From an uncultured Psychrosphaera sp. (GTDB lineage: Bacteria; Pseudomonadota; Gammaproteobacteria; Enterobacterales; Alteromonadaceae), in contig NZ_CANMSK010000013.1 of the NCBI RefSeq assembly GCF_947500655.1, positions 51,763 through 115,762 on the forward strand: a DNA stretch of 64,000 bases. Direction: 5' to 3'. This document shows, piece by piece, positions 1 through 8,689 of the stretch. A program made the position numbers and the translations under genes. How positions within the stretch are numbered: position 1 is the stretch's first letter; every line of letters begins with the position of its first letter. Under the pieces are notes generated by a model. The model did no database searches. It was given only the letters and a program-made list of their open reading frames with translations, and was not told where the DNA came from.

Positions 1-615
1 AGCACCTTCAAACATAGAAGTCATATCGGTCACATTAGAAACATCCCAACTATCTAATGGCTGGTTAAATGCAGTTGCACCTTTAAACATAGCTTCCATA
101 CCGGTCACATTTGATACAGTCCAATTATCTAATGGCTGGTTAAATGCACTGGCAAATCCAAACAAACCAGCCATATCCCTTACATTTGATACATCCCAAT
201 TATCTAATGGCTGGTTAAATACTGTTGCGCCATCAAACATATATGACATATCCTCTACATTGGACACATCCCAATCGTTTATATCTTGGTTAAAGTTTGT
301 GGTACGGTAGAACATATATCTCATATTCCCGACATTAGAGACATCCCAATGACTTATATCACTATTAAAATTGGTAGCCTCTTTAAACATCAACCCCATT
401 TTTCTTACATTTGATACATCCCAACTATCTAATGGCTGGTTAAATGCAGTTGCACCTTCAAACATCCCCCACATATCAGTTACATTAGAAACATCCCAAC
501 TGTCTAATGGCTGGTCAAATACAGCCGCACCTGAAAACATATATGTCATATCCGTTACATAAGACACGTCCCAATGGTTTATATCACTGTTAAAATTAGT
601 GCTACCGTAAAACAT
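1..615 (-). repeat. 75-bp in-frame tandem repeats (DUF285 units)
   Basis: The Met-Phe codon pair of each unit starts at 615, 540, 465, 390, 315, 240, 165, 90 and 15, an exact 75-bp period with no indels, giving eight complete 25-residue units. Two subtypes alternate irregularly: FNQPLDSWDVSN-like and FNSDINHWDVS-like. The array continues past the left edge. Confidence 0.9.
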
Positions 616-1620
616 AGAGTCCATGCTCTCTACATCAGTTAACACTGGCGTATCTGTCGCATTTATTATCAAATTAATGGCGCCATTAAAGGCTGCTTTC
701 ATACTACGCCATGGAGTATTCCCCCACTGCTCTACCGATATTAAACGCTCACGATTCGACTCATCAGAACCTCTAAGATATAATTGCGGAAATGCCCCAG
801 TAATAGAAACTGTGTATGTACCAGCGCTTGCATAAACATGAGTAGCATCGCCTGTTTGGTTTTCTTGTACAGCACTTCCATCGCCCCAATCAATTAAATA
901 GTTATATCCACTTTCAAATGTAGGGACTGTAATCGCCTCATTCGCCTCAGTGGTTTTCCATGTAGTAATGAAAGGCGTAGCTTCTAATATATCAACCTTT
1001 TGAGTTACAGATGATGCTTCATTACCTTCACTGTCTATGGCGCTATAGGTTACTGTATAACTACCTACGACTGTGTTATCTATATCATTTGTCTGGGTAA
1101 CCGTGACATCATCATCGTACTCATCATATACAGTAACCCCTAAATCTTCATAACTATAATATTGCAGCAACTCAACAGAGTTATCTCCCACCAAGGTAAT
1201 GATTGGAGCCGTTGTATCAACGACCGTTACTTGACGTGTTTCAGTGATGGAGTTATCACTGTTATCTGTTGCTGTGTAAATAATTAAATAAGAGCCTAAT
1301 GAAAGGACATCGACACTACCGTTTACTTCAACGGTTAAACTACCATCAACATCATCTAACGCAGTAGCACCTAACTCCTCATACTGGGAATTGTATTCTA
1401 AGGTTATTTCATCAGCACCATTAAGCGTAATAACTGGAGGGGTTGTATCTGCTGTGTTTTCTGTATTTGTGTTTTCTGTGCTTTCTGTATCTGCGTCATC
1501 ACCACACGCGGTTACAGATAGTAATAATGGGAGAATAAAAAACGCACGTATAAGTGATTGCTTAATATTAAATTTAGTTCCAACAAAAGATGATGTTAGG
1601 TTTATGAATGGATTTATCAT
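1..1620 (-). CDS. BspA/DUF285-repeat surface lipoprotein (5' part, runs off left edge)
   Basis: An open frame runs from an ATG at 1620 to the window edge (540 codons, no stop). The ATG is preceded by AAGGAAAGTT, a good ribosome binding site. The N-terminus has a basic stretch, a hydrophobic segment and a lipobox-like SVTAC at about residues 38-42, so a lipoprotein is likely. A short Thr/Glu/Asn-rich linker follows, then two DUF5011-like Ig-type modules (each opening TTPPVITL or TTAPIITL), a PKD-like segment (YLIDWGDGSA), and from about residue 335 a run of 25-residue DUF285 repeats of the type FNQPLDSWDVSNVTDM..MF. Such repeats are typical of exposed, adhesin-like surface proteins. The C-terminus lies outside the window. 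Function as an adhesin is inferred from the family. Confidence 0.88.
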   Translation of the reverse strand, partial: MINPFINLTSSFVGTKFNIKQSLIRAFFILPLLLSVTACGDDADTESTENTNTENTADTTPPVITLNGADEITLEYNSQYEELGATALDDVDGSLTVEVNGSVDVLSLGSYLIIYTATDNSDNSITETRQVTVVDTTAPIITLVGDNSVELLQYYSYEDLGVTVYDEYDDDVTVTQTNDIDNTVVGSYTVTYSAIDSEGNEASSVTQKVDILEATPFITTWKTTEANEAITVPTFESGYNYLIDWGDGSAVQENQTGDATHVYASAGTYTVSITGAFPQLYLRGSDESNRERLISVEQWGNTPWRSMKAAFNGAINLIINATDTPVLTDVESMDSMFYGSTNFNSDINHWDVSYVTDMTYMFSGAAVFDQPLDSWDVSNVTDMWGMFEGATAFNQPLDSWDVSNVRKMGLMFKEATNFNSDISHWDVSNVGNMRYMFYRTTNFNQDINDWDVSNVEDMSYMFDGATVFNQPLDNWDVSNVRDMAGLFGFASAFNQPLDNWTVSNVTGMEAMFKGATAFNQPLDSWDVSNVTDMTSMFEGA

Positions 1621-1890
1621 AACTTTCCTTGTGGTATTTTTAATTGACTTGTGTATCAATAACTTAAATTACTTATTAAAATTCAGTAACAGCTTTACAG
1701 CCGTTCACTATATAAATTAATTGTTTCTTATATGTATTCATAACGGTCATTAGATTTTTTATTTTAAATCAGTAATTTAAATACAATTTGGATTAATAAA
1801 ACACAATAAAAGTATTTTCAAATAGATAACATAAGGGATCCCCCTAAATAAAACTGAAATAAGATTCGTTGGTTGCAATGACTATGCAAT

Positions 1891-2069
1891 TACAAGGTTA
1901 GAAAGCTTCGCATAATGGAGCAGAGTTTTACGGCTTACCACGTAATACCACCAGCATTACTTTGGTAAAAGAAGACTGGACTATTCCAGCAGAAATCACC
2001 TTACCAAGCGGCAATCCAATAGTGCCATTTTTTGGCGGTGAAACTTGTGCTTGGAAAATTAAAGACTAA
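1891..2069 (+). pseudogene. pyrC: Decayed 3' fragment of pyrC (dihydroorotase)
   Basis: Translation from 1914 to the TAA at 2067-2069 gives NGAEFYGLPRN at its start, VPFFGGETCAWKIKD at its end and a LVKEDW segment between them. This aligns with the C-terminus of E. coli PyrC (NGPQFYGLP...LVREE...VPFLAGETVRWSVK). Just upstream a different frame (1898-1912) reads LESFA, matching the preceding family residues, so about 5 nt are missing near 1913. No start codon and none of the metal-binding N-terminal region is present. The original pyrC terminator still follows. This is a remnant, and a functional pyrC should lie elsewhere. Confidence 0.8.
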
Positions 2070-2099
2070 ATCTTAAATAGTCGCAATGAAATCAAAAAA

Positions 2100-2128
2100 G
2101 CCGAGGTATTAATCACCTCGGCTTTTTT
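2100..2128 (+). terminator. Rho-independent terminator of the pyrC remnant
   Basis: Perfect 8-bp stem GCCGAGGT/ACCTCGGC with a 7-nt loop, followed by TTTTTT. It sits 30 nt after the pyrC remnant stop codon and ahead of the hemolysin III-like gene. Confidence 0.85.
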
Positions 2129-2256
2129 GTTACTTGAAGCCACAAAAAAATTCACATCAAAACCTTTTTATCAATTGCCTCAGTATTATTCTTTCTTATG
2201 TAATAAACACCTGTTATCATTCAGCGAACACGTGTACGCTGAGTAGGTATTTATCT

Positions 2257-2937
2257 ATGAATGATCAAGATATAAACATTTCTAAAACAAAAAATAACAT
2301 CCCGAATCCTAATGCTAGTTATTCTGTAAATGAAGAAATAGCGAATTCTGTTAGCCATGGTATTGGGGCTTTATTAAGTGTTGCAGGCTTAACTTTGTTG
2401 TTGGTATCTGCCAGTGAAATTGAAAATATAGCCTTATTATTTAGCTATATTGTTTATGGCCTTAGTTTAATGAGCTTATTTTTAGCTTCTACGCTTTATC
2501 ATGCCTTTAGCCAACCACAAATTAAAAAGCTATTTAAGCTGTTTGACCATTGTGCCATTTATCTATTAATTGCAGGAACCTATACCCCTTTGATGGCAGT
2601 AACGCTAGGCGGTACATTAGGATTTAGTATGCTAGCGATTATTTGGGCACTGGCGTTATTGGGCATTGGTTTTAAAATGAAATTTGGTTCTCAATATAAA
2701 ATCATTTCATTGGGCACTTACTTAGGTATGGGCTTTATTGCGTTATTTTTTATCCCAACCTTATATGACGCATTATCGCATAACGGTTTTCTGTTCTTAG
2801 CATTTGGTGGATTAAGTTACGCTTCTGGTGTGTATTTTTATGTGAATAAAAAAATACCGTTTAATCATGCTATTTGGCATCTATTTGTTTTAGGTGGCGC
2901 TATCAGTCATTTCTTTATGATTTACTTTTACGCGTAA
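2257..2937 (+). CDS. Hemolysin III family membrane protein (YqfA/PAQR-like)
   Basis: A 226-residue integral membrane protein with about seven hydrophobic helices. Family hallmarks are visible: EEIANSVSHGIGALL near the N-terminus, STLYHAF in the second membrane segment, FDHCAIYLLIAGTYTP, and a C-terminal HAIWHLFVLGGAISHFF with the paired histidines expected of the PAQR/HlyIII metal site. The frame is open back to 2134, but that would begin inside or next to the preceding terminator. The ATG at 2257, with AGTAGG upstream, gives the usual family length (about 220 residues). Despite the family name, a haemolytic role is not implied; PAQR-like proteins are mostly membrane homeostasis proteins or hydrolases of uncertain substrate. 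Confidence 0.85.
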   Translation: MNDQDINISKTKNNIPNPNASYSVNEEIANSVSHGIGALLSVAGLTLLLVSASEIENIALLFSYIVYGLSLMSLFLASTLYHAFSQPQIKKLFKLFDHCAIYLLIAGTYTPLMAVTLGGTLGFSMLAIIWALALLGIGFKMKFGSQYKIISLGTYLGMGFIALFFIPTLYDALSHNGFLFLAFGGLSYASGVYFYVNKKIPFNHAIWHLFVLGGAISHFFMIYFYA

Positions 2938-2944
2938 AAACATC

Positions 2945-2971
2945 AAAAAAGCTGAGATTAACCATCTCAGC
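2945..2971 (-). terminator. Terminator downstream of lolE
   Basis: Stem GCTGAGAT/ATCTCAGC with a short loop. On the minus strand it is followed by TTTTTT, so it ends the lolCDE transcript. It may also slow transcripts of the converging hemolysin III-like gene. Confidence 0.75.
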
Positions 2972-3075
2972 CTTATCACTTTCAAAGTTAGTTTCTTCAA
3001 CGTTAGCTCTTTCAGCGTTAAACATTGATTGTTAAAAACTACCTTTAAAGTACCCTGCAAACCAATTTATACGCC

Positions 3076-4431
3076 CTACCCTGAAATTAATTCTACCGGT
3101 GACAGTTTTGACGCCCTACTTGCTGGATATAACGTAGCAAAATATGCAATAACAAATGCAGTAACCGACACGACTAATACCTGAATAAGTTCTAATTCAG
3201 TTGGCAAATAATCAATAAAATACACTTCTCCATCTAACGCTTTAACGTTAAATAACTGTTCAATAACAGACAACAATTCTGGGATGGATAAGGTTAACAC
3301 GACACCCCATAAAATTCCCCAAGCAATGCCTTTAACTGCGGTTAACATCCCCATCATTACAAATACACGTTTTACAATAACCGGGGTTAAGCCCATGGTT
3401 TTTAATATGCCAATGTCACTGTGTTTTTCCTGGATTGCCATAGTCAATGACGACACAATATTAAAACAAGCTACCGACATCACTAATACCATCACTAAAT
3501 ACATAATGTCTTTCACCATAACAATATCGTTATAAACGTGACCGTTGGTTCTAAACCAGTCTAAAACATAAACATAATCTTGTAAGCTGCTACCAATTTG
3601 GCGGCCTAATACTTGTGCGTCAAATGGGTCGTTCAACGCCACTTTAACGCCTTCTGCTTGTTGCTCTGTCCAACCGAATTTGTCTTGAATAATAGTTAGC
3701 GGCAAATAGACTTGGCCGTAATCCATTTGCCCACCCAGTTGGTAAATCCCAACTATGTTGGCTTTTAAGTATTTTGGCGCTGCAAGTTTGCCAGAGGACA
3801 AGGTATTGGGGATCAGCAATTCAATGTCATCGTGTAAAGACAAACCTAGTTTATTCGCTAGACCTTGACCTATAACGGCTTCTACTTTATTTGTATCTGC
3901 TGACGTTACATCGGTTGATTGCGCTGCGTTTATCCCAGTAGTGGCGACTGTAACAGGGTTAACTGGTACTTGAGTTAGCCAATGTCCGGCTTTAATATAT
4001 TTGTGCGTCGCATTAACGCTGGTTTCTAATTTGGCTGAAACACCGTGAATGATCACCGCTTCCAGATCATTTTGCTGTTGCAGCATGGCATTTACTTTAA
4101 TGTAAGGTGCCGCACCTACAACATTCGGGTTTTTCAAAATGGTTTCTTGGGTTGCATGCCAGTTAGGTAAAGACCCTTGTACCGCTTCATATTCAACATC
4201 TGGAACAACGGCTAACAAAGAGTTTTTTAACTCCCGTTCAAAACCATTCATTATCGATAATCCAATAATCAAAGCAGCAACACCAACACTTATCCCTATT
4301 TTTGATGCGCGGTTAATAAATCGAATATATTTATTTTGAAACGCAGCATGGTAATAACGTTTGGCAAACGTAGCTGCAAGCTTAAAAGAAGCGCTAACAA
4401 AAGGGCCAGCTAGTAAATTTAGAGTAGACAT
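3076..4431 (-). CDS. lolE: Lipoprotein-releasing ABC transporter permease LolE
   Basis: Inner-membrane permease of the LolCDE complex, which extracts outer-membrane lipoproteins and hands them to LolA. At 451 residues it is longer than E. coli LolE (414). The first membrane helix is followed by the MNGFERELKNSLLAVVPDVE signature typical of LolE rather than LolC. A large periplasmic domain follows, then three C-terminal FtsX-type helices around residues 305-450 with MAIQEKHSDIGILKTMG, the cytoplasmic coupling segment. It starts 7 nt after the lolD stop with AAGG upstream, as the third gene of the operon. Confidence 0.93.
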   Translation of the reverse strand: MSTLNLLAGPFVSASFKLAATFAKRYYHAAFQNKYIRFINRASKIGISVGVAALIIGLSIMNGFERELKNSLLAVVPDVEYEAVQGSLPNWHATQETILKNPNVVGAAPYIKVNAMLQQQNDLEAVIIHGVSAKLETSVNATHKYIKAGHWLTQVPVNPVTVATTGINAAQSTDVTSADTNKVEAVIGQGLANKLGLSLHDDIELLIPNTLSSGKLAAPKYLKANIVGIYQLGGQMDYGQVYLPLTIIQDKFGWTEQQAEGVKVALNDPFDAQVLGRQIGSSLQDYVYVLDWFRTNGHVYNDIVMVKDIMYLVMVLVMSVACFNIVSSLTMAIQEKHSDIGILKTMGLTPVIVKRVFVMMGMLTAVKGIAWGILWGVVLTLSIPELLSVIEQLFNVKALDGEVYFIDYLPTELELIQVLVVSVTAFVIAYFATLYPASRASKLSPVELISG

Positions 4432-4438
4432 AATAACC

Positions 4439-5140
4439 TTAACTTATCAAACCATCGTCGAGCTTAATGACTCGATTAAATCTACCAGCCAATTCTAAAT
4501 CATGAGTCACCACCACTAAACTTGTACCAAACTCTTTATTTAGCTGCATAAATAATTTAAATACATGTTCTGCATTTTCCTTATCTAGGTTACCTGTAGG
4601 CTCGTCTGCCAATACTAATTTAGGTTTATTGACCAATGCCCTTGCAATAGCAACTCGTTGACGTTCGCCACCAGATAACTGTGAAGGGTTATGATTTAAA
4701 CGATGCGACAAACCAACCAATTCTAACAGCTTGGTCGCTTCTTTATTGGCTTCTTGATTGCTCACACCTTTTATTAAAAGCGGCATAGCGACATTCTCTA
4801 CTGCGCTAAATTCCATTAACAAATGATGGAATTGATAAATAAAGCCCATATTTTCGTTTCTAAACGCAGCGCGTTCGGTTTCGTTTAAGCTAGTAACGTC
4901 TTGCCCTAAAATTTTAACCACACCAGATGTTGGATTATCTAGCATACCCAATATATGTAACAAGGTACTTTTACCAGAGCCAGATTGCCCCAAGATCGCA
5001 ATTTGTTCACCTTGGGCTATATCAAGATTCACGCCTTTTAACACTTGCGTTGTCACCGTGTGCTCTTTAGATTTTGTATCTATTACATCGGCGTATTGCT
5101 TTACCACATTTTGGCATTCAACTAACTTCATCTCTGACAT
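4439..5140 (-). CDS. lolD: Lipoprotein-releasing ABC transporter ATPase LolD
   Basis: A 233-residue ABC ATPase that powers LolCE. Walker A is GQSGSGKS (51-58), the signature is LSGGE (155-159) and Walker B is LVLADE (175-180). [16 protein letters not shown] matches the Q-loop region of LolD/MacB-type ATPases. It sits between lolC and lolE in the canonical order C-D-E, with gaps of 27 and 7 nt, so the three are co-transcribed. The family identity is secure; assignment to LolD rather than another exporter rests mainly on the flanking permeases. Confidence 0.95.
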   Translation of the reverse strand: MSEMKLVECQNVVKQYADVIDTKSKEHTVTTQVLKGVNLDIAQGEQIAILGQSGSGKSTLLHILGMLDNPTSGVVKILGQDVTSLNETERAAFRNENMGFIYQFHHLLMEFSAVENVAMPLLIKGVSNQEANKEATKLLELVGLSHRLNHNPSQLSGGERQRVAIARALVNKPKLVLADEPTGNLDKENAEHVFKLFMQLNKEFGTSLVVVTHDLELAGRFNRVIKLDDGLIS

Positions 5141-5167
5141 TTTGTTATTACTCTTTTATTCAATTCG

Positions 5168-6409
5168 TTATTCATAACGTAGTACATCGGCAGGCATTAA
5201 CTGTGATGCTTTTCTAGCGGGATAAATACTAGCTAATAACGCAAGTACAATTGCCAAGCTCACAATATAAAATAACTTCATCCAACTAAAATCAATTGGT
5301 AAACCTACACCGGCAACACCCAAAAAGTTAAGACCTGTGGCATTCATAAAGCCATTCAAATTTAACGTTAAAAACGCACCTAAACCGCCACCAAACAAAG
5401 CACCTAAGATCCCGTTGTACGCACCTTGCACAATAAAAATATTAGAAATGGTATTTTGTGTCATGCCCAAAGTTTTTAAAATGGCCACTTCGTTCTGTTT
5501 TTTGGTCACCATCATTACCAATGCCGACACTATATTAAAAGCAGCGACACAAATGATTAAGCTCAACATAAACCACATCATGGTTTTTTCCATCTTCACC
5601 GCATCAAATAATTTACCGTGAGTGTCGTGCCAATTTTCTATTTTGTAATCTTCTGCTGGATAATAATCAGCTAACTTTTGCGCGACATCGTTGGCTAAAA
5701 ACGCATCGTTTAACACTAATCTTATGCCTGCATTATCCTTTGGTGGTTTTTTCATTAGTCGATTTAAGTCTTGTGAGCGAACAAAAATAAGTTGCTCGTC
5801 AATTTCACTTTCAGTTTGAAACATTCCCACAATAGTAAAAGTACGCTGCGACGGCATGCGCCCTATTGGCGTATAATGGCTGGTTCCGCTGATCATCAAC
5901 CTAACTTTGTCACCAACTCCCAGCCCATATTCCATTGCCAAATACTGCCCAACAACGACACCGTATTTAAAGTCCAAAAACTCAGACCAACTACCTTGGG
6001 CTAAATGCTCAGTAACGCCTAAAGGGATAGAGTCATTACCGCTAATACCTTGCGCCATTACACCTTTTAAATCTGACGGTAATTGCATAATTGCCACCGA
6101 CTGCACCAAAGGCAACACTTGAATAACATTATTAGTAAACTCAGCGCCTTCAACCGTTTTATTAAATTGCGCTACTGTTAATTGATTTTTAGTTTGTTCA
6201 GGCTCAATGATCACATGCGGCACCGCACCTAAAATACGTTGCTTTAAAATACCTTCAAATCCATCCATTACCGACATAACCAAAATCAGCGCTAAAACGC
6301 CTAACGCAATGCCCGCCATGGAGAAAAAGGAAATAAAGCTAATGAATTTGCCATCTTTGGCTGCTTTTGAATAACGTAAGCCGATTTGTAAACTAATTGG
6401 AAGGTTCAT
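5168..6409 (-). CDS. lolC: Lipoprotein-releasing ABC transporter permease LolC
   Basis: First gene of the lolCDE operon, 413 residues (E. coli LolC 399). It has one N-terminal helix (IALGVLALILVMSVMDGFE), a periplasmic MacB-like core of about 220 residues, and three C-terminal helices preceded by MVTKKQNEVAILKTLG, the FtsX coupling segment. It differs from its partner in lacking the MNGFEREL motif of LolE. LolC normally contacts LolA through a periplasmic hook loop, which I could not place by eye. The gene is transcribed away from the PilZ-like gene, with 169 nt between the divergent starts. Confidence 0.92.
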   Translation of the reverse strand: MNLPISLQIGLRYSKAAKDGKFISFISFFSMAGIALGVLALILVMSVMDGFEGILKQRILGAVPHVIIEPEQTKNQLTVAQFNKTVEGAEFTNNVIQVLPLVQSVAIMQLPSDLKGVMAQGISGNDSIPLGVTEHLAQGSWSEFLDFKYGVVVGQYLAMEYGLGVGDKVRLMISGTSHYTPIGRMPSQRTFTIVGMFQTESEIDEQLIFVRSQDLNRLMKKPPKDNAGIRLVLNDAFLANDVAQKLADYYPAEDYKIENWHDTHGKLFDAVKMEKTMMWFMLSLIICVAAFNIVSALVMMVTKKQNEVAILKTLGMTQNTISNIFIVQGAYNGILGALFGGGLGAFLTLNLNGFMNATGLNFLGVAGVGLPIDFSWMKLFYIVSLAIVLALLASIYPARKASQLMPADVLRYE

Positions 6410-6578
6410 TTAGATTCTATAGAGTTGGTTAAACTTGAATTTAGTTAAGTTGCATTTGCCTAAGCAGATAAATTATTTACATTTAATAATTAATTAAGTT
6501 TCGATAATATGGTTTTCATTGCTAAAGTACAAGGCATCACTTGTGCAAACTTGCTTAGAATAAAACGTAGAGTAAAAA

Positions 6579-7214
6579 ATGACTGACCACGACCTAGAGC
6601 TATTTGAAGAATACTTCCAACTAGAGCATCACATTCCAGTTAACATAAAAGATGGCGGAAGCTGGGACTCAATTCCAGACATGGATAAATTTGACGCTAT
6701 GATCCCTGCGGCATATAAAATCGCCTCGGAAATGCAAGGTTTAGAACAAAGCATGTTACGCCCGTTACGACAACTAGGTGACGCTATAGAGCCTTTGGCT
6801 GAATACTTAAAAGCACAAAGTCGTAAAATAGACTTGATGATGAGCTATGTTTTACAAAGCCAAGATGAAGACGACATCAAATTTAACGCACACTCTTATG
6901 GCGGTGGCGGTTTTGTATTCCAATCTGAGCAAGCGTTCACGTTAGATAATTGGATACAATGTAAGTTATTTTTTAATGAAGAAGCGGCTGCTGTTTTCTG
7001 CTTAGGTAAAATTGTAGCAATACAAATTGTTACTCCAAGCCAAGACGAATTAGACGGTAAAGCAGAAGCTGATAAAACACCGACCACTTCATACATTTAC
7101 AAAGTGGTTTTCCACCGTATCCGTGACGAAGACCGCGAAGTGGTAGTAAGAGCGTCACTGCACCAACAATCTAAGATGTTATTGAACAAAACTAAGCAGA
7201 AATCGAATAAATAA
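6579..7214 (+). CDS. PilZ-domain-like protein
   Basis: A 211-residue soluble protein without a signal peptide. The N-terminal half is alpha-helical. The C-terminal half (about 100-200) has the layout of a PilZ beta-barrel: FNAHSYGGGGFVF resembles the (D/N)xSxxG strand, and YIYKVVFHRIRDEDREVVVRA resembles the closing strands. The RxxxR element that contacts cyclic di-GMP is not evident, so binding may be lost or different. It lies divergent from lolC, as PilZ-like genes do in related marine genera (recalled, not checked). The cyclic di-GMP role is inference; the fold call is moderate. Confidence 0.6.
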   Translation: MTDHDLELFEEYFQLEHHIPVNIKDGGSWDSIPDMDKFDAMIPAAYKIASEMQGLEQSMLRPLRQLGDAIEPLAEYLKAQSRKIDLMMSYVLQSQDEDDIKFNAHSYGGGGFVFQSEQAFTLDNWIQCKLFFNEEAAAVFCLGKIVAIQIVTPSQDELDGKAEADKTPTTSYIYKVVFHRIRDEDREVVVRASLHQQSKMLLNKTKQKSNK

Positions 7215-7239
7215 CTCTCTAGCCAAACAAGGTACTCTG

Positions 7240-8121
7240 CTAATTTGAGCTTAATAACTTTTTTGAACTTAGCTGTGAATAATGCTCTTTTGGTGTTGTG
7301 CCCATGATGCTTTTAAAGTCTTTAATAAAATGGGCTTGGTCGTAGTATCCCAACTCAAGAGCCAGTTTTGCCCAGTCTGGTGACTGGGCAGAATCTATTA
7401 CAGGGTCATAACTTTCAACAGTCGTTAACGCTTCATGCATGCGGTATCGGTTAATGACCCATTTAACACTCACGCCAATATATTTTAAAAATAATCTCTG
7501 CAAGTGCCGCAACTCTATCTTGTATTTACCGGACACATCTGTGACTTTAATTAAGTCTTTGTTAATAGCAATATCAGCGACAATAGCATTAAGTGTTTTG
7601 ATGTTTTCATCTGGTTTTATATTTTCACCTACGTTAAGACTGTTGCTAAATAGCAACTGGTCTACGTAATTAATTTTATCTGTTGCTGTATCTAGCTTTA
7701 AAATTCTTTGTTCTACATCTGTTAAATCGTCATTGATATTAAATACACTTTTTATATCTAATACTTTATCTGTGATGCTACTTAAGGTTACTCCAGCACG
7801 TTCTGCAAAAGAAAAAAAACCAGCAGGTTTAAATTTCACGCCAACAATATTGCCACTTTCACTTAATGTATGGCTGTATTTTTGTTTACAAATACCTTGA
7901 ATATGCGAGTCATTGTTTAAAAAGGTTAAATGCGTATTAGGATGCGGAATAACATCTTGCTGATGAGAAACCCCAAAAGGTAATTCCCAAGAAATTAACC
8001 AATAATGCTCAATATAATCTTGCAAATGATTTTTTGGGAAATAGGTATTTAACGTAAAGTTATTTTGGAAATAATCTTTATTTAAAATGCCAACAGGCTC
8101 AGACATCTTCTGGTTATTCAT
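7240..8121 (-). CDS. AraC-family transcriptional regulator
   Basis: About 293 residues. The C-terminal third carries the two helix-turn-helix motifs of AraC regulators: KYKIELRHLQRLFLKYIGVS and LGYYDQAHFIKDFKSIMGTTPKEH, the second being the diagnostic FxRxFKxxxGxTP-type segment. The N-terminal region (YIEHYWLISW...VIPHPNTHLTF...GVKFKPAGFF) matches the DUF6597-type sensory domain seen in many uncharacterised AraC proteins. The start is uncertain: GTG 8163 and ATGs at 8157, 8121 and 8106 are all in frame and none has a strong ribosome binding site. It diverges from the START-like gene at 8200, which it may control. Confidence 0.85.
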   Translation of the reverse strand: MNNQKMSEPVGILNKDYFQNNFTLNTYFPKNHLQDYIEHYWLISWELPFGVSHQQDVIPHPNTHLTFLNNDSHIQGICKQKYSHTLSESGNIVGVKFKPAGFFSFAERAGVTLSSITDKVLDIKSVFNINDDLTDVEQRILKLDTATDKINYVDQLLFSNSLNVGENIKPDENIKTLNAIVADIAINKDLIKVTDVSGKYKIELRHLQRLFLKYIGVSVKWVINRYRMHEALTTVESYDPVIDSAQSPDWAKLALELGYYDQAHFIKDFKSIMGTTPKEHYSQLSSKKLLSSN

Positions 8122-8199
8122 TTTCGCCACTGTCGTGTTTTTACAATCAATAAACATTATCACAAGCTAAGATTAAAAAAAATTAATGAGATAAGTCAT

Positions 8200-8652
8200 A
8201 TGAACAAAACGTTATCAACAACACTAAAAGCCGAATTCCCAATTAGCGCAGAATTACTATGGGAAGTATTAACTCAGTCTACCTATACCAAAGCATACAT
8301 GTTTAATTGCTCGGTTGAATCAACTTGGATAAAAGGCACCCCCATTACTTGGCAAGGTGAATATCAGGGGTATAAAGCATTTCAAAAAGGTGAAATTATA
8401 GCCATAACACCAAATGCAAAAATTAAATACTCAACTTTCGATCCCAATTTTGGCTTAGCAGATGAAGCCAAAAACTATATTCACGTGACCTACCTAATTA
8501 AAGAACACAAAGACGGAGACTGCTTAACCTGTTCAACTTTAGCCATAATTAATGATACGTTCGACGGCAGCGAAGAAAGAATGCAACATGTAATGCAAGG
8601 TTGGGAAATGGTGATAGAGCAAATGAAAAAGGTAATTAAAGATATTCGCTAA
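8200..8652 (+). CDS. SRPBCC/AHSA1-like (START superfamily) protein
   Basis: A 150-residue soluble protein of the helix-grip fold. The opening AEFPISAELLWEVLTQSTYTKAYMF, the central WIKGTPITWQGEY and the C-terminal helix MQHVMQGWEMVIEQMKKVIK follow the pattern of activator-of-Hsp90-like SRPBCC proteins, which bind hydrophobic ligands. No catalytic residues can be assigned. It faces the AraC regulator across 78 nt, an arrangement that suggests local regulation of this single gene. Ligand and role are unknown. Confidence 0.75.
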   Translation: MNKTLSTTLKAEFPISAELLWEVLTQSTYTKAYMFNCSVESTWIKGTPITWQGEYQGYKAFQKGEIIAITPNAKIKYSTFDPNFGLADEAKNYIHVTYLIKEHKDGDCLTCSTLAIINDTFDGSEERMQHVMQGWEMVIEQMKKVIKDIR

Positions 8653-8672
8653 GAACAAAAATTTGCATAAAA

Positions 8673-8688
8673 GGCCAGTTAACTGGCC
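8673..8688. terminator. 16-bp perfect palindrome between converging genes
   Basis: GGCCAGTTAACTGGCC lies between the stop of the START-like gene (8652) and the stop of phzF (8690). It is a plausible bidirectional transcription terminator, although only short A and T runs flank it. Confidence 0.5.
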
Positions 8689-8689
8689 G

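Noticed and set aside
1..615. Regular 75-bp spaced repeats resembling a CRISPR array
   Set aside because: The period is an exact multiple of three, the frame is open throughout, and the units translate to DUF285 repeats; there are no unique spacers or cas genes.
371..835. Plus-strand open frames opposite the DUF285 gene
   Set aside because: They are antisense products of the repeat region; the minus frame is continuous with a lipoprotein signal and recognised domains.
2134..2256. Longer N-terminus for the hemolysin III-like protein
   Set aside because: It would begin within a few bases of the preceding terminator, has no ribosome binding site, and exceeds the family length.
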